Source: Candidatus Bathyarchaeia archaeon (GTDB lineage: Archaea; Thermoproteota; Bathyarchaeia; Bathyarchaeales; Bathycorpusculaceae). Taken from it: a stretch of DNA of 64,000 nucleotides. This document shows positions 50,274 to 58,523 of this stretch, piece by piece; the first letter of the stretch is position 1; each line of letters opens with the position of its first letter. A model generated the notes under the pieces. It did not search any database, was not told the DNA's origin, and saw nothing but the letters and a program-made list of their open reading frames with translations. The stretch lies in NCBI GenBank assembly GCA_038873195.1, contig JAVZEV010000001.1, positions 1,144,490 to 1,208,489 on the forward strand, in the 5' to 3' direction. The position numbers and the translations under genes were made by a program.

Positions 50274-51491
50274 TTATTTGTATGGTATATATTCTTTGCC
50301 TAGGAGTTCTCTTGCTATGACTATTCTTTGTATGTTGCTTGTTCCTTCTGCGCCTACACAGTAGCTCATTATTCCCCGCAACCCCATTTCTAAGGGGCAT
50401 TCTTTCGTGTAGCCATAAGCGCCATGCCAAAGCATGACATGCTTGAAAACGTCAAAAGCGAAATGCGGCGCGATAAGCTTGCAGGCTGCAATCATTCGGC
50501 TAACTTCTAAAGCTGAAAACTTCTTTTCTTTGTATCGTTTGTCGTTCATCCATGCAGTGCGATAAACAAGTGACCGTAAAGCCTCAAGTTGTGCCCAGTC
50601 ATCAGCCAATTCAAATTGGATGCCTTCAAACTTGCCGATGGGTCTGCCGAACGCTTTTCGCTCTTTAATGTAGTCCATGCCAATTTCCAGTGCTCGTTGA
50701 GCTGCACCAACGCAGACAGCTGCGATTAATATTCTCGCATTGTCAAAGCCTTCCATGGTCAAATAGAAACCTTTGTCAACCTCTCCTATGCGGTGAGAAT
50801 CAGGCAGTTTCACATTATCCATTGCGAAGCCGCCGGTTGAGATTGCCATTCTACCCATGTCCTCAAATCGCTTGTAAACTTCTACGCCTGGCGCGTCAAT
50901 TGGTAAATAGAAAGCGGTCATTCCGCGGTGTGAAGCTTCGGGAGGCGCTGGAGAAGTTCTGGCAATGACAAAGTAGCCGCCGCCCCATTTTTTCGCTTCT
51001 TCTGTGCCGCTGATATACAGTTTCTCGCCATTAAGAACCCACATGTCACCTTCTTTGCGTGCCGAGGACTTGAAAGCTGCAACGTCCGAACCGCCGCCAG
51101 CCTCTGTGGAAGCTATACCAATAAAAGCGTCACCTTTAACAGCTTTACGAATCACAGCTTCCCGCACTTGTTCACTGCAGTATTTGTCAACAACATATCC
51201 CCAAGAGGAACCCACAAGCCACAACACAGGCAAAGCAATGCTAATATCTGCATAGCCAAGCTCCTCCGCAGCAATACACGCCGTAAGCCAGTCAGAACCA
51301 GCACCACCATGCTCTTCTGGAATCGTCATTAAAAGAAGACCCAAATCCCCCAAACCCTTAACAAGTTCTCTTGGAATCTCACCTTTATTGTCCATTTCCC
51401 TAACCTTTTCCAAAGACAGTTCTTTTTCGCACCATTCACGAACGGCTTTGCGGAAGAGCTCTTGCTCCTCAGTGAAAGCGAAATCTACCAT
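50274..51491 (-). CDS. Acyl-CoA dehydrogenase, 405 aa
   Basis: FAD enzyme oxidising an acyl-CoA to enoyl-CoA. FTEEQELFRKAVREWCEKEL opens the helical N-domain; AGSDWLTACIAAEELGYADI, STEAGGGSDVAAFKSSA, RKAFGRPIGKFEGIQFELAD and GAEGTSNIQR with the catalytic glutamate follow. The substrate chain length cannot be told. ATG 51491 follows AGGTGA. It is convergent with the ETF genes, which probably take its electrons. Confidence 0.95.
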   Translation of the reverse strand: MVDFAFTEEQELFRKAVREWCEKELSLEKVREMDNKGEIPRELVKGLGDLGLLLMTIPEEHGGAGSDWLTACIAAEELGYADISIALPVLWLVGSSWGYVVDKYCSEQVREAVIRKAVKGDAFIGIASTEAGGGSDVAAFKSSARKEGDMWVLNGEKLYISGTEEAKKWGGGYFVIARTSPAPPEASHRGMTAFYLPIDAPGVEVYKRFEDMGRMAISTGGFAMDNVKLPDSHRIGEVDKGFYLTMEGFDNARILIAAVCVGAAQRALEIGMDYIKERKAFGRPIGKFEGIQFELADDWAQLEALRSLVYRTAWMNDKRYKEKKFSALEVSRMIAACKLIAPHFAFDVFKHVMLWHGAYGYTKECPLEMGLRGIMSYCVGAEGTSNIQRIVIARELLGKEYIPYK

Positions 51492-51569
51492 AAACGTTCA
51501 CCTTTGAAACCTAACTACAAACTTCAACAAATATAAAAGTTGTTAGATACTCATGGCAAAGTTAAGCGT

Positions 51570-52073
51570 CTAATACACAGAGACTTTAGCTATGCCATGT
51601 ATCTTTAAAAGCTCTGGAATTAGCTCTCCGGGAATTTTCCTTTCAGCAATTAGAGTTAGTTTTGGTTCGGGCGACAGTTCTGGGTCATCCACGATTGCTT
51701 GTCTAATGCTTAATCCGCTTTTTGCTAGAGTCATGGCTGAATTTGCAAGTATTCCCGGTATTCGCGCGTCAACGGGTGTTATTTCGACAACTCCAAGGTT
51801 CAGGTGTTTAGCAATCTCCTTCAACGAATGTCCCGCAGACCTTAAGCCTTCAAATATTAGTCGAAGTTCGCGGTTTGCATTTATGGCATTCAAGGTTTCG
51901 GCTACTGTGCGTCTGTCTACGCCCGCAACACGTGCTATGCGTACGGGTGGAATTTGGATTTCGTTTAGGTAGATTTTTCTGTTTTTTACGCTTAATCCGT
52001 TTTCTACGAGTACGCGTGCTACTCGGAGCCGTTCTGGATAGTCTTCTAGGTATTTTTTGATGTTGTTCCACAT
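51570..52073 (-). CDS. TrpY-like ACT-domain transcription regulator, 167 aa
   Basis: The N-terminal half has a helix-turn-helix: IPPVRIARVAGVDRRTVAET, then LNAINANRELRLIFEG. The C-terminal half is an ACT-type amino-acid-binding domain (LNLGVVEITPVDARIPGIL, ANSAMTLAKSGLSIRQAIV, PKLTLIAERKIPGELIPELL). This is the family of TrpY, the tryptophan-responsive repressor of Methanothermobacter. It is divergent from trpB2, separated by 111 bp that carry TGTACA boxes, the known TrpY target. The start is ATG 52073 in a short leader. Tryptophan as effector is inferred from family and position. Confidence 0.78.
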   Translation of the reverse strand: MWNNIKKYLEDYPERLRVARVLVENGLSVKNRKIYLNEIQIPPVRIARVAGVDRRTVAETLNAINANRELRLIFEGLRSAGHSLKEIAKHLNLGVVEITPVDARIPGILANSAMTLAKSGLSIRQAIVDDPELSPEPKLTLIAERKIPGELIPELLKIHGIAKVSVY

Positions 52074-52088
52074 GTTGCTGTGCCTTCA

Positions 52089-52170
52089 TGTACATTTTTG
52101 CGGAATAAAGTATAAATATGTTCGTATTATCAGATGTTTACTAATGTACATAAAAGTACTAAAATGTGCA
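52089..52170. promoter_or_regulatory. Divergent trp regulator/trpB2 promoter with phased TGTACA boxes
   Basis: The TATA-like TATAAATA (52111-52118) can serve both directions. On the trpB2 side, TGTACA (52145-52150), AGTACT (52155-52160) and TGTGCA (52165-52170) follow at exact 10-nt spacing, just after the expected start site. On the regulator side, TGTACA (52089-52094) covers its expected start site. This fits repression of trpB2 and autoregulation of the regulator, as known for TrpY. AGGTGA at 52172-52177 is the trpB2 ribosome site. Confidence 0.7.
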
Positions 52171-52184
52171 TAGGTGAAAAATAA

Positions 52185-53558
52185 ATGACGCAAAAAAACG
52201 AACACTTCACACAACTAAACCCCGACGAAATCCCAACATCATGGTACAACATACAAGCCGACCTCCCAGAACCATTATCTCCACCACTAGACCCAACAAC
52301 AATGAAACCCATAAGCCCACAACTACTCGAAAGAATATTCGCAAAAGAACTAATACTCCAAGAAGTCTCAACCGAACGATACGTAAAAATACCGGAAGAA
52401 GTGCGCGAAGCATACCTTAGGCTACCACGTCCAACACCTCTATACAGAGCCAAAAGACTTGAAAACTACTTGAAAACGCCAGCACAAATATACTTTAAAT
52501 GCGAAAACTTCAGCCCCACAGGCAGTCACAAAACCAACACCGCTCTCGCGCAAGCATACTACAACAAAAAACAGGGAATCAAACGATTAGTAACCGAAAC
52601 AGGCGCTGGACAATGGGGAACCGCCTTGGCTTTGTCTTGCACACTTTTCGATTTACAATGCCGCATATACATGGTACGGGCAAGTTACCAGCAAAAACCA
52701 GGAAGAAGAATAATTGCGCAACTTTATGGAGCAGAAATGTTTCCATCACCAAGCGACCAAACAAACTTCGGCAAAAAACTCCTCAAAGAAAACCCAAACC
52801 ATCCCGGAACACTTGGCATAGCCATCAGCGAAGCAATAGAAGACACGGTAACCCACGAGGACACACGCTATTCACTGGGGTCGGTGCTGAACCATGTCCT
52901 CATGCATCAAACCATAATAGGATTGGAAGCCAAGAAACAATTCGAAAAAATAGGCGTATATCCCGACGTGGTTTGCGGCTGCATAGGCGGCGGCTCAAAC
53001 TTCGCGGGCTTCTGCTTTCCATTTATGATGGACAAGCTCAAAGGCAAAACAAACACGGAATTTGTTGCTTGTGAATCAAAAGCAGTTCCACACACAACCA
53101 AAGGCACGTACACATATGATTTTGGCGACACTGCAGAAATGACGCCACTTCTCAAGATGTTAACGTTAGGACACGGATATGCTTGTCCGCCTATTCATGC
53201 GGGTGGTTTAAGGTATCATGGAATGGCACCGTCAATCTCATACTTAATCCACAAGGGGTATATGCGCTCTTACGCTTACAGCCAAACAGAGATTTTCCAA
53301 GCCGCCAAAATACTAGCCCAGACTGAAGGCTTAATTATAGCTCCGGAAACCGCTCACAGCCTAAAATATGTAGTGGACGAAGCCTTAAAATGCAAACAAA
53401 CAGGCGAAAAGAAAATCATCGCAATGAACTACAGCGGACACGGCTTGCTGGACCTTTCAGCGTATGAACAATTCCTCGCTGGAAAACTCGTGGATTATGA
53501 ACCAGAAAAAATTGAAGTCCCGCAAATTCAGCTGCCACAAGGACGGAAAAGCAAGTGA
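52185..53558 (+). CDS. trpB2: Tryptophan synthase beta chain, TrpB2 type, 457 aa
   Basis: PLP enzyme condensing an activated serine with indole. It belongs to the TrpB2 group by its extra N-terminal segment (about 60 residues more than TrpB1) and by its motif set: KCENFSPTGSHKTNTA (PLP lysine K116), TETGAGQWGTALAL and GGGSNFAGFCFP. HAGGLRYHGMAPS follows, and IAMNYSGHGLLDLSAYE near the end. No trpA is nearby. TrpB2 enzymes from archaea have been shown to use O-phosphoserine rather than serine. The stop overlaps by 4 nt the start of a serine-kinase-like gene, which would supply that substrate. Confidence 0.95.
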   Translation: MTQKNEHFTQLNPDEIPTSWYNIQADLPEPLSPPLDPTTMKPISPQLLERIFAKELILQEVSTERYVKIPEEVREAYLRLPRPTPLYRAKRLENYLKTPAQIYFKCENFSPTGSHKTNTALAQAYYNKKQGIKRLVTETGAGQWGTALALSCTLFDLQCRIYMVRASYQQKPGRRIIAQLYGAEMFPSPSDQTNFGKKLLKENPNHPGTLGIAISEAIEDTVTHEDTRYSLGSVLNHVLMHQTIIGLEAKKQFEKIGVYPDVVCGCIGGGSNFAGFCFPFMMDKLKGKTNTEFVACESKAVPHTTKGTYTYDFGDTAEMTPLLKMLTLGHGYACPPIHAGGLRYHGMAPSISYLIHKGYMRSYAYSQTEIFQAAKILAQTEGLIIAPETAHSLKYVVDEALKCKQTGEKKIIAMNYSGHGLLDLSAYEQFLAGKLVDYEPEKIEVPQIQLPQGRKSK

Positions 53559-54196
53559 CATACACCGTCTTAACAGAAAAATCAAATTTGAAAATTGCTT
53601 TATTGCCCATTGATGAATTGAAACCCCACGAGGAAGGTTCGCCAATTTACTTTGAACTGCTTAAACAAGAAATTCTAAAAGACGGTGTACTAAAATATCC
53701 AATAATAGCTGACGAAAAGACACATGTTATTCTTGATGGGATGCATCGATGGCTTGCGCTTAAAAGTTTAGGCTACACGCTTATACCAGTAATACTTGTT
53801 GACGCTTGTAACAATCCAGAAATCCGCGTTGGAAAAAGACGCATCCACCGTTACATATGCAATTCAGACGGCGAAATCCCCATTAAAGAAGTCATCTCAG
53901 CGGGACTCAGCGGACGCCTAATGAAACCACGGTCAACCAGACACTTCTTTCCCTTCTCAAAATTCCAACAAATTAACTATCCACTACACCAATTAAGAAA
54001 AAAAGCCGCTAAAGATGTTTCCGGATACCTTGCGAAAATGACCCAGCAAGAATGCAATTTCGCAATTAAAGAGTGGTTAAAAGAAATAGCGGAAGAGCTA
54101 GAGTTTCTGACAAAAAGAAAAGAAGAAGTAGAAAAAGAAATGGCTGAATTCCTAAACAGAGTCAAAAACCTAAACGGCAATTTTCAAACTTTTTAA
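53555..54196 (+). CDS. serK: SerK-like free serine kinase (ParB fold), 213 aa
   Basis: ParB-like nuclease-fold protein resembling the ADP/ATP-dependent free-serine kinases SerK (Thermococcus) and SbnI. Matching elements: LKPHE (23-26; the Glu equivalent is the catalytic residue in SerK), DGMHRWLALKSLG (61-73) for nucleotide binding, and RSTRHFFPF (126-134) near the product phosphate. There is no DNA-binding helix-turn-helix as in true ParB, and no parA nearby. A C-terminal coiled coil (LEFLTKRKEEVEKEMAEFL) is extra. The GTG start overlaps the trpB2 stop (GTGA), so translation is coupled. It probably makes O-phosphoserine for TrpB2. Enzyme activity is inferred. Confidence 0.7.
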   Translation: MTYTVLTEKSNLKIALLPIDELKPHEEGSPIYFELLKQEILKDGVLKYPIIADEKTHVILDGMHRWLALKSLGYTLIPVILVDACNNPEIRVGKRRIHRYICNSDGEIPIKEVISAGLSGRLMKPRSTRHFFPFSKFQQINYPLHQLRKKAAKDVSGYLAKMTQQECNFAIKEWLKEIAEELEFLTKRKEEVEKEMAEFLNRVKNLNGNFQTF

Positions 54197-54278
54197 AACC
54201 CTTACTTTTTGTTCAATTTCCGAATAAAACGCAGAAGTTATTAGAATAGAAAACTTACTACTTTAGAAGGCGAACTTT

Positions 54279-55382
54279 ATGATTCCAATCAATGCCCCAC
54301 AAATAGGAGAAGAAGAAATCAAAGCCGTTGTAAAAGTTCTAAAAAGCGGCATACTAACACATGGACTCGGCGCGGGTCCAATGGTCACACAATTTGAAAA
54401 AAACTTTGCGCATTTCATGAAAGCAAAACACGCAATAGCCATGAACACCGGCACAGGCGCTTTACATTCAACACTCGCTGCGACAGGCATAAAACGTGGA
54501 GACGAAGTCATTCTGCCCAGCTTCACTTTTGTCGCCACCGCAGAAGCCATAGTAATCGCTGGAGCAAAACCAGTCTTCGTCGACATTGACCCAGAAACCT
54601 ACAATATTTCTCCAGAAAAAATTGAAAAAGCCCTAACAAAAAAGACAAAGGCAATAATGCCCGTGGACCTCTACGGTCTGCCCGCCGACATGAAACCAAT
54701 AAGAGAAATCGCAGACAAGCACGGGTTAAAGATTATTGAAGACGCAGCCCAAGCCCACGGCGCAAGCTACAAGGGAAAACCGCCAGGCGCATTCGCTGAC
54801 GCTGCATGTTGGAGTTTCTACGCAAGCAAAAACATGACAACTGGAGAAGGCGGCATGGTAACCACTAACGATGACGAGATTGCGGAGACGCTGCGGTATA
54901 TGCGAAGCCATGGAGAAAAAGAAAAGTATCAATCGCTGATGCTTGGACACAATTATCACATGCCTGAAATGGAAGCCGCCATAGGCTGCGTGCAACTCAA
55001 GAAACTGCCGAAGTTTGTGGCGCAAAGAAGAATGAATGCACGGCGGCTAACAGAAAAACTGAAAAAATCAAAGAAGTTGCAGCTGCCGAAAGAACCAGAA
55101 GGTTACAGGCACAGCTGGTATCTTTACACTGTAAGAATGAAAAACGCAAAACGAACGCAAAGAGACAAGATTGTTGAAGAACTAAAGCGAAAAGGAATAG
55201 GTGCAGTAGTTTGTTACGTGAACCCAATACACCTCATGCCCTACTATCGCAGACTCGGAAAATACCGACTTCCAGAAACAGAAAAAGCCGCGAGCCAAGT
55301 GTTCTCGTTACCAGTTCATCCAAGCGTCACTAAAGAGCAAATTGACTTCATAGCCACTACAGTTCTACATTTGTTAGGTTAG
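54279..55382 (+). CDS. DegT/DnrJ/EryC1-family sugar aminotransferase, 367 aa
   Basis: PLP aminotransferase acting on 3- or 4-keto nucleotide sugars. The internal aldimine lysine is in SFYASKNMTTGEGGMV. FVATAEAIVIAGAKPVFVDI and IIEDAAQAHGA (Asp binding PLP) precede it; SHGEKEKYQSLMLGHNYHMP follows. It has the full length of the family. It is the only sugar-modifying gene in this part. The nucleotide-sugar cluster at 20-25 kb could provide substrates, but the genes are 30 kb apart. The start follows GAAGGCG. Confidence 0.92.
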   Translation: MIPINAPQIGEEEIKAVVKVLKSGILTHGLGAGPMVTQFEKNFAHFMKAKHAIAMNTGTGALHSTLAATGIKRGDEVILPSFTFVATAEAIVIAGAKPVFVDIDPETYNISPEKIEKALTKKTKAIMPVDLYGLPADMKPIREIADKHGLKIIEDAAQAHGASYKGKPPGAFADAACWSFYASKNMTTGEGGMVTTNDDEIAETLRYMRSHGEKEKYQSLMLGHNYHMPEMEAAIGCVQLKKLPKFVAQRRMNARRLTEKLKKSKKLQLPKEPEGYRHSWYLYTVRMKNAKRTQRDKIVEELKRKGIGAVVCYVNPIHLMPYYRRLGKYRLPETEKAASQVFSLPVHPSVTKEQIDFIATTVLHLLG

Positions 55383-55460
55383 TTTGTCAAGTTAAGGTTT
55401 ATATGGAATGATAAGATAGTAGTGAACCCCCTCCATCTGGGGTTTTGCGAGGAATAGTCT

Positions 55461-56792
55461 ATGCAAAAAATCAAAGTTATTATAATGGGCGCGGCTGGAA
55501 GAGACTTCCACAACTTCAACGTCTACTTCAGAAACAACAGCGCCTACGAAGTTGTGGCTTTCACAGCCACGCAAATTCCAGGCATAGAAGGCAGAATATA
55601 CCCTGCAGAACTTGCCGGACCAAACTATCCTAACGGCATACCCATTTATCCAGAAGAAAAGCTTCCCGAACTGGTAAGAAAATATGATGTTGACCAAGTT
55701 GTTTTTGCTTACAGCGATGTGTCACACGAATATGTAATGCATAAAGCGTCGATTGCTCTGGCGAGCGGCGCAGACTTCCGACTGATGGGACCCAAAACCA
55801 CAATGGTCGCGTCAAAGGTTCCCGTGGTTTCCGTGGGCGCTGTGAGAACAGGCTCTGGAAAAAGCCAAACTTCGCGGCAAGCTGCAAAAATTCTAAAGAG
55901 CATGGGTTTAAGAGTTGTAGCGATCAGACATCCAATGCCTTATGGTGATTTGAGAAAACAAGTTTGCCAACGTTTCGCTTCCTACGAAGACTTGGACAAA
56001 CATGAATGCACAATTGAGGAAAGAGAAGAATACGAGCCACACATAGACAATGGCATAATCGTTTACGCTGGAGTTGACTACGAAAAAATACTGCATGAAG
56101 CGGAACAAGAAGCAGACGTCATAGTTTGGGACGGCGGCAACAACGACCTACCATTCTACAAACCAGACTTGCACATAGTCGTGGCTGACCCGCACAGAGC
56201 AGGACACGAACTTACATATCACCCCGGCGAGGCTAACTTGCGAATGGCAGATGTCGTGATAATAAACAAGGTGGACACGGCGAATCCGGAAAATGTTAGG
56301 CAGGTTAAGGAAAACATAAAAATGGTTAACCCGCAAGCTATCATTTTAGATGCGGCTTCGCCGATAACAGCCGACAAACCTGAGCTAATCAAAGGAAAGA
56401 AGGCTTTGGCAGTGGAAGATGGCCCCACGTTGACTCATGGCAACATGCCTTATGGAGCAGCCGCAATCATAGCACAGAAACTTGGAGCAGCTGAAATTGT
56501 CGACCCGAAACCATACGCGGTGGGCTCGATAAAAGAAGCCTACAAGAAATACACGCATTTAGGAGCAATCCTTCCAGCGTTGGGTTACGGTGGAAAGCAA
56601 ATAGCAGAACTCAAAGAAACAATCGACAAAACTCCATGCGATGTTGTCGTGATTGGCACACCGATTGACCTAAGAAGAGTAATGACTATAAACAAGCCGA
56701 CCGTAAGAGTGAAATACGAACTTAAAGTTCTTGGGCCGATTTCGTTAGAACAGATTTTGGCAGAGTTCATTCAAAGGACTGGTAAAAAATGA
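55461..56792 (+). CDS. Cyclic 2,3-diphosphoglycerate synthetase-like P-loop protein, 443 aa
   Basis: Resembles cPGS, which makes the thermolyte cyclic 2,3-diphosphoglycerate in some methanogens, and the related proteins annotated as GTPases in non-methanogens. VIIMGAAGRDFHNFNVYF opens. A Walker A-like GAVRTGSGKSQTSR follows a first domain; VIVWDGGNNDLPFYKPDLH and VVADPHRAGHE follow, and ADVVIINKVDTANPENV resembles a GTPase NKxD. GAGG precedes ATG 55461. It overlaps the cyclophilin-like gene by 4 nt. Whether this organism makes cDPG is not known; a different ATP/GTP-dependent ligase role is possible. Confidence 0.8.
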   Translation: MQKIKVIIMGAAGRDFHNFNVYFRNNSAYEVVAFTATQIPGIEGRIYPAELAGPNYPNGIPIYPEEKLPELVRKYDVDQVVFAYSDVSHEYVMHKASIALASGADFRLMGPKTTMVASKVPVVSVGAVRTGSGKSQTSRQAAKILKSMGLRVVAIRHPMPYGDLRKQVCQRFASYEDLDKHECTIEEREEYEPHIDNGIIVYAGVDYEKILHEAEQEADVIVWDGGNNDLPFYKPDLHIVVADPHRAGHELTYHPGEANLRMADVVIINKVDTANPENVRQVKENIKMVNPQAIILDAASPITADKPELIKGKKALAVEDGPTLTHGNMPYGAAAIIAQKLGAAEIVDPKPYAVGSIKEAYKKYTHLGAILPALGYGGKQIAELKETIDKTPCDVVVIGTPIDLRRVMTINKPTVRVKYELKVLGPISLEQILAEFIQRTGKK

Positions 56793-57178
56793 GCAGTGAA
56801 ACAGCAGAAATTTCACGTGTAAAAATAAAATTCGTAATCGAAGAACTTGGAGAGGCAGAAGGCGAACTGGTGCGTTTTCTAGCGCCGAGAACAGTAGACA
56901 TGATAGTAAGGAAACTTCCAATAGAAGGCAGAGCAGCCTTGTGGAAAGAGGAAGTCTACTTTGAAACGCCAATCAAAATGGGAGAAGAAAAAGCTAAAGG
57001 CACGGTGGAAAAGGGCACTATAGCATTCTGGCCTATGGGAAGTGCCATATGCATATTTTTTGGGGCTTCGCAGCCTTACAGTCCAGTTAATGTGTTGGGT
57101 AAAGTTACTAAAAACTTGGAAATCTTTGAAAAGGTCAAAAGCGGAACAAAAATCAGGGTTGAGCTTCTAGTAAACTAG
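56789..57178 (+). CDS. Cyclophilin-like fold protein, 129 aa
   Basis: Matches the small cyclophilin-like family with barrel fold (archaeal/Thermotoga type): VKIKFVIEELGEAEGELVRF, RAALWKEEVYFETPIKMGEE and GTIAFWPMGSAICIFFGASQ, then PVNVLGKVTKNLEIFEKVKS. True cyclophilin catalytic arginine is not recognised. It starts inside the cPGS-like gene (ATGA overlap), so the two proteins may work together. Its 3' end overlaps a convergent gene by 12 nt. Confidence 0.82.
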   Translation: MSSETAEISRVKIKFVIEELGEAEGELVRFLAPRTVDMIVRKLPIEGRAALWKEEVYFETPIKMGEEKAKGTVEKGTIAFWPMGSAICIFFGASQPYSPVNVLGKVTKNLEIFEKVKSGTKIRVELLVN

Positions 57179-57646
57179 GGCGCTTTCGTTCCAGAATTTT
57201 AGGAGCCTCTCGCATTCTTCTTTTATCTCTTTCTTCTGTGTTTTCTCTTTCAAAACTTTGAGAAATTCGATGCGTTTTTCAACAGAGCGTTTTTCTGCGG
57301 TCCCGCCATAGTATAGTTTGCCCTCGAGATACTCTTTCATGTGATTAGCTTTTTGTATGAAAAGGCTGGCGGCGTCTACTATGTTTTCGACTGCATATTT
57401 GTTTGCCCAGATTGCCGCTTCTGACTCTCGCAGTTGTGTTAAACCGTCAATCTCTATTATCTTGTTAATGTAAGTTCTGAAAAAATCATAGTAACCAGCA
57501 GTTTTGATAAGTTCGAGTGCTTGTGTGACTTTTTGTTTGAATTGCTGTTTTCCTTTGATTGTTAAGCGGTGTTTATGTCCTTTGTCAACGAGTTCTTTAG
57601 CTTTTTTAACCTCTTCTTTAGTGTAGATTCTCTCTGGAAAGTCCAA
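57167..57646 (-). CDS. Unrecognised helical protein, 159 aa
   Basis: Function not recognised. It is predicted mostly helical with high Lys/Glu content: YTKEEVKKAKELVDKGHKHR, QALELIKTAGYYDFFRTYIN, ESEAAIWANKYAVENIVDAA and KRIEFLKVLKEKTQKKEIK. It converges with the cyclophilin-like gene (12-nt overlap) and lies about 55 nt upstream of the eS25 stop on the same strand. The coding run is clean over its full length. Confidence 0.62.
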   Translation of the reverse strand: MDFPERIYTKEEVKKAKELVDKGHKHRLTIKGKQQFKQKVTQALELIKTAGYYDFFRTYINKIIEIDGLTQLRESEAAIWANKYAVENIVDAASLFIQKANHMKEYLEGKLYYGGTAEKRSVEKRIEFLKVLKEKTQKKEIKEECERLLKFWNESALVY

Positions 57647-57700
57647 ATAAGGTTCTAAACCTCTACGATTGATGATGAAATAAAAGTGAAACTAGGCTAG

Positions 57701-58036
57701 TTAATCTGCTACTGGCTTGTATATTTTGATTGTGTGATTCCCCGAAACCAACTGCACAACGCCCTCATCTTCGAGCTGCTCGAGAAAATCTTTCGCCACG
57801 CTTATTCTTATGTTAAAGCGTGTAGCCACAACATAAGGCGTTAAAACAGGCATCTTTCTCAATTCGCCAACAATTTTCTCGTTTTTCACGTCTGGAACTG
57901 ATATTGCGAGGGGCTTCTTTTCTTTCGGTGGTCCTGCCTTTTCCTTTTTCTTTTCTTTCTTCTCTTTCTCTTCCTCGTCTTTTTTCGCTTGTGTACGTTC
58001 CATCTGTTTTAAACTGAGTTTTTTCTTACCGCCCAT
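57701..58036 (-). CDS. rps25e: Ribosomal protein eS25, 111 aa
   Basis: Small-subunit protein. A very charged N-terminus (GGKKKLSLKQMERTQAKKDE, then a Lys/Glu stretch) precedes the winged-helix domain (KIVGELRKMPVLTPYVVATR, then ISVAKDFLEQLEDEGVVQLV). eS25 is found in TACK/Asgard and eukaryotes and is missing from Euryarchaeota. Its start lies about 180 nt from the histone stop, with AT-rich sequence between. Confidence 0.92.
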   Translation of the reverse strand: MGGKKKLSLKQMERTQAKKDEEEKEKKEKKKEKAGPPKEKKPLAISVPDVKNEKIVGELRKMPVLTPYVVATRFNIRISVAKDFLEQLEDEGVVQLVSGNHTIKIYKPVAD

Positions 58037-58218
58037 TACTAATCAACTTCCATTAATTGAAAGGTTGTTTTGTGGTTCTTTAGGTTTTCTACGTTTAATC
58101 GTTCCGTGTTATTTCAACGTTACGTTTATTCTTTATAGAACAACATATGGCGCTTATTAAGAAAAATGGTTATTTCTAAAAGTTTGAAAAAGAAGAGGGA
58201 TATTGCGGAAATGAAAGA

Positions 58219-58440
58219 TCATTTGCCCATAACTTTTTTGGCGGCGATTTCAATATCTTCAGCTTTTATGGTTTTCCTTCCAGCATGCATTGCAAAATCC
58301 AATGCTTCTTTGGCGATTTTCACGCCAATCTCGTCTAACGCTTTGGCTAGGGCTTTTGCTGCTGCTTCGCTTACGCGGTCGGCTCCTGCCTTTTTGCATA
58401 ATCTGTGCATTGGGGCTACAGCTAATTCTAAATCAACCAT
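58219..58440 (-). CDS. Archaeal histone, 73 aa
   Basis: Compact histone fold without tails: [40 protein letters not shown], then [20 protein letters not shown] with the conserved RKT/KAEDI DNA-binding loop. The length is normal for HMf-type proteins. Wraps DNA as multimers. The presence of a histone argues against classical Crenarchaeota. Confidence 0.94.
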   Translation of the reverse strand: MVDLELAVAPMHRLCKKAGADRVSEAAAKALAKALDEIGVKIAKEALDFAMHAGRKTIKAEDIEIAAKKVMGK

Positions 58441-58523
58441 AAAGACTCCTCGTAGCCTCTTTTTCTATTTAAAGCAATATTTAACCTTTATTGTTAATGT
58501 TCTCCGTGAAATACTTCGTTCTC

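Noticed and set aside
52499-53074. 191-aa frame within trpB2
   Set aside because: Other-frame shadow with Arg/His-rich composition; TrpB2 motifs run through the same bases.
53555-54196. Chromosome-partition protein ParB as the name for this gene
   Set aside because: No helix-turn-helix, no ParA and no parS-like sites; the KPHE/DGMHRW/RSTRH motif set and the trpB2 overlap favour the serine-kinase branch of the fold.
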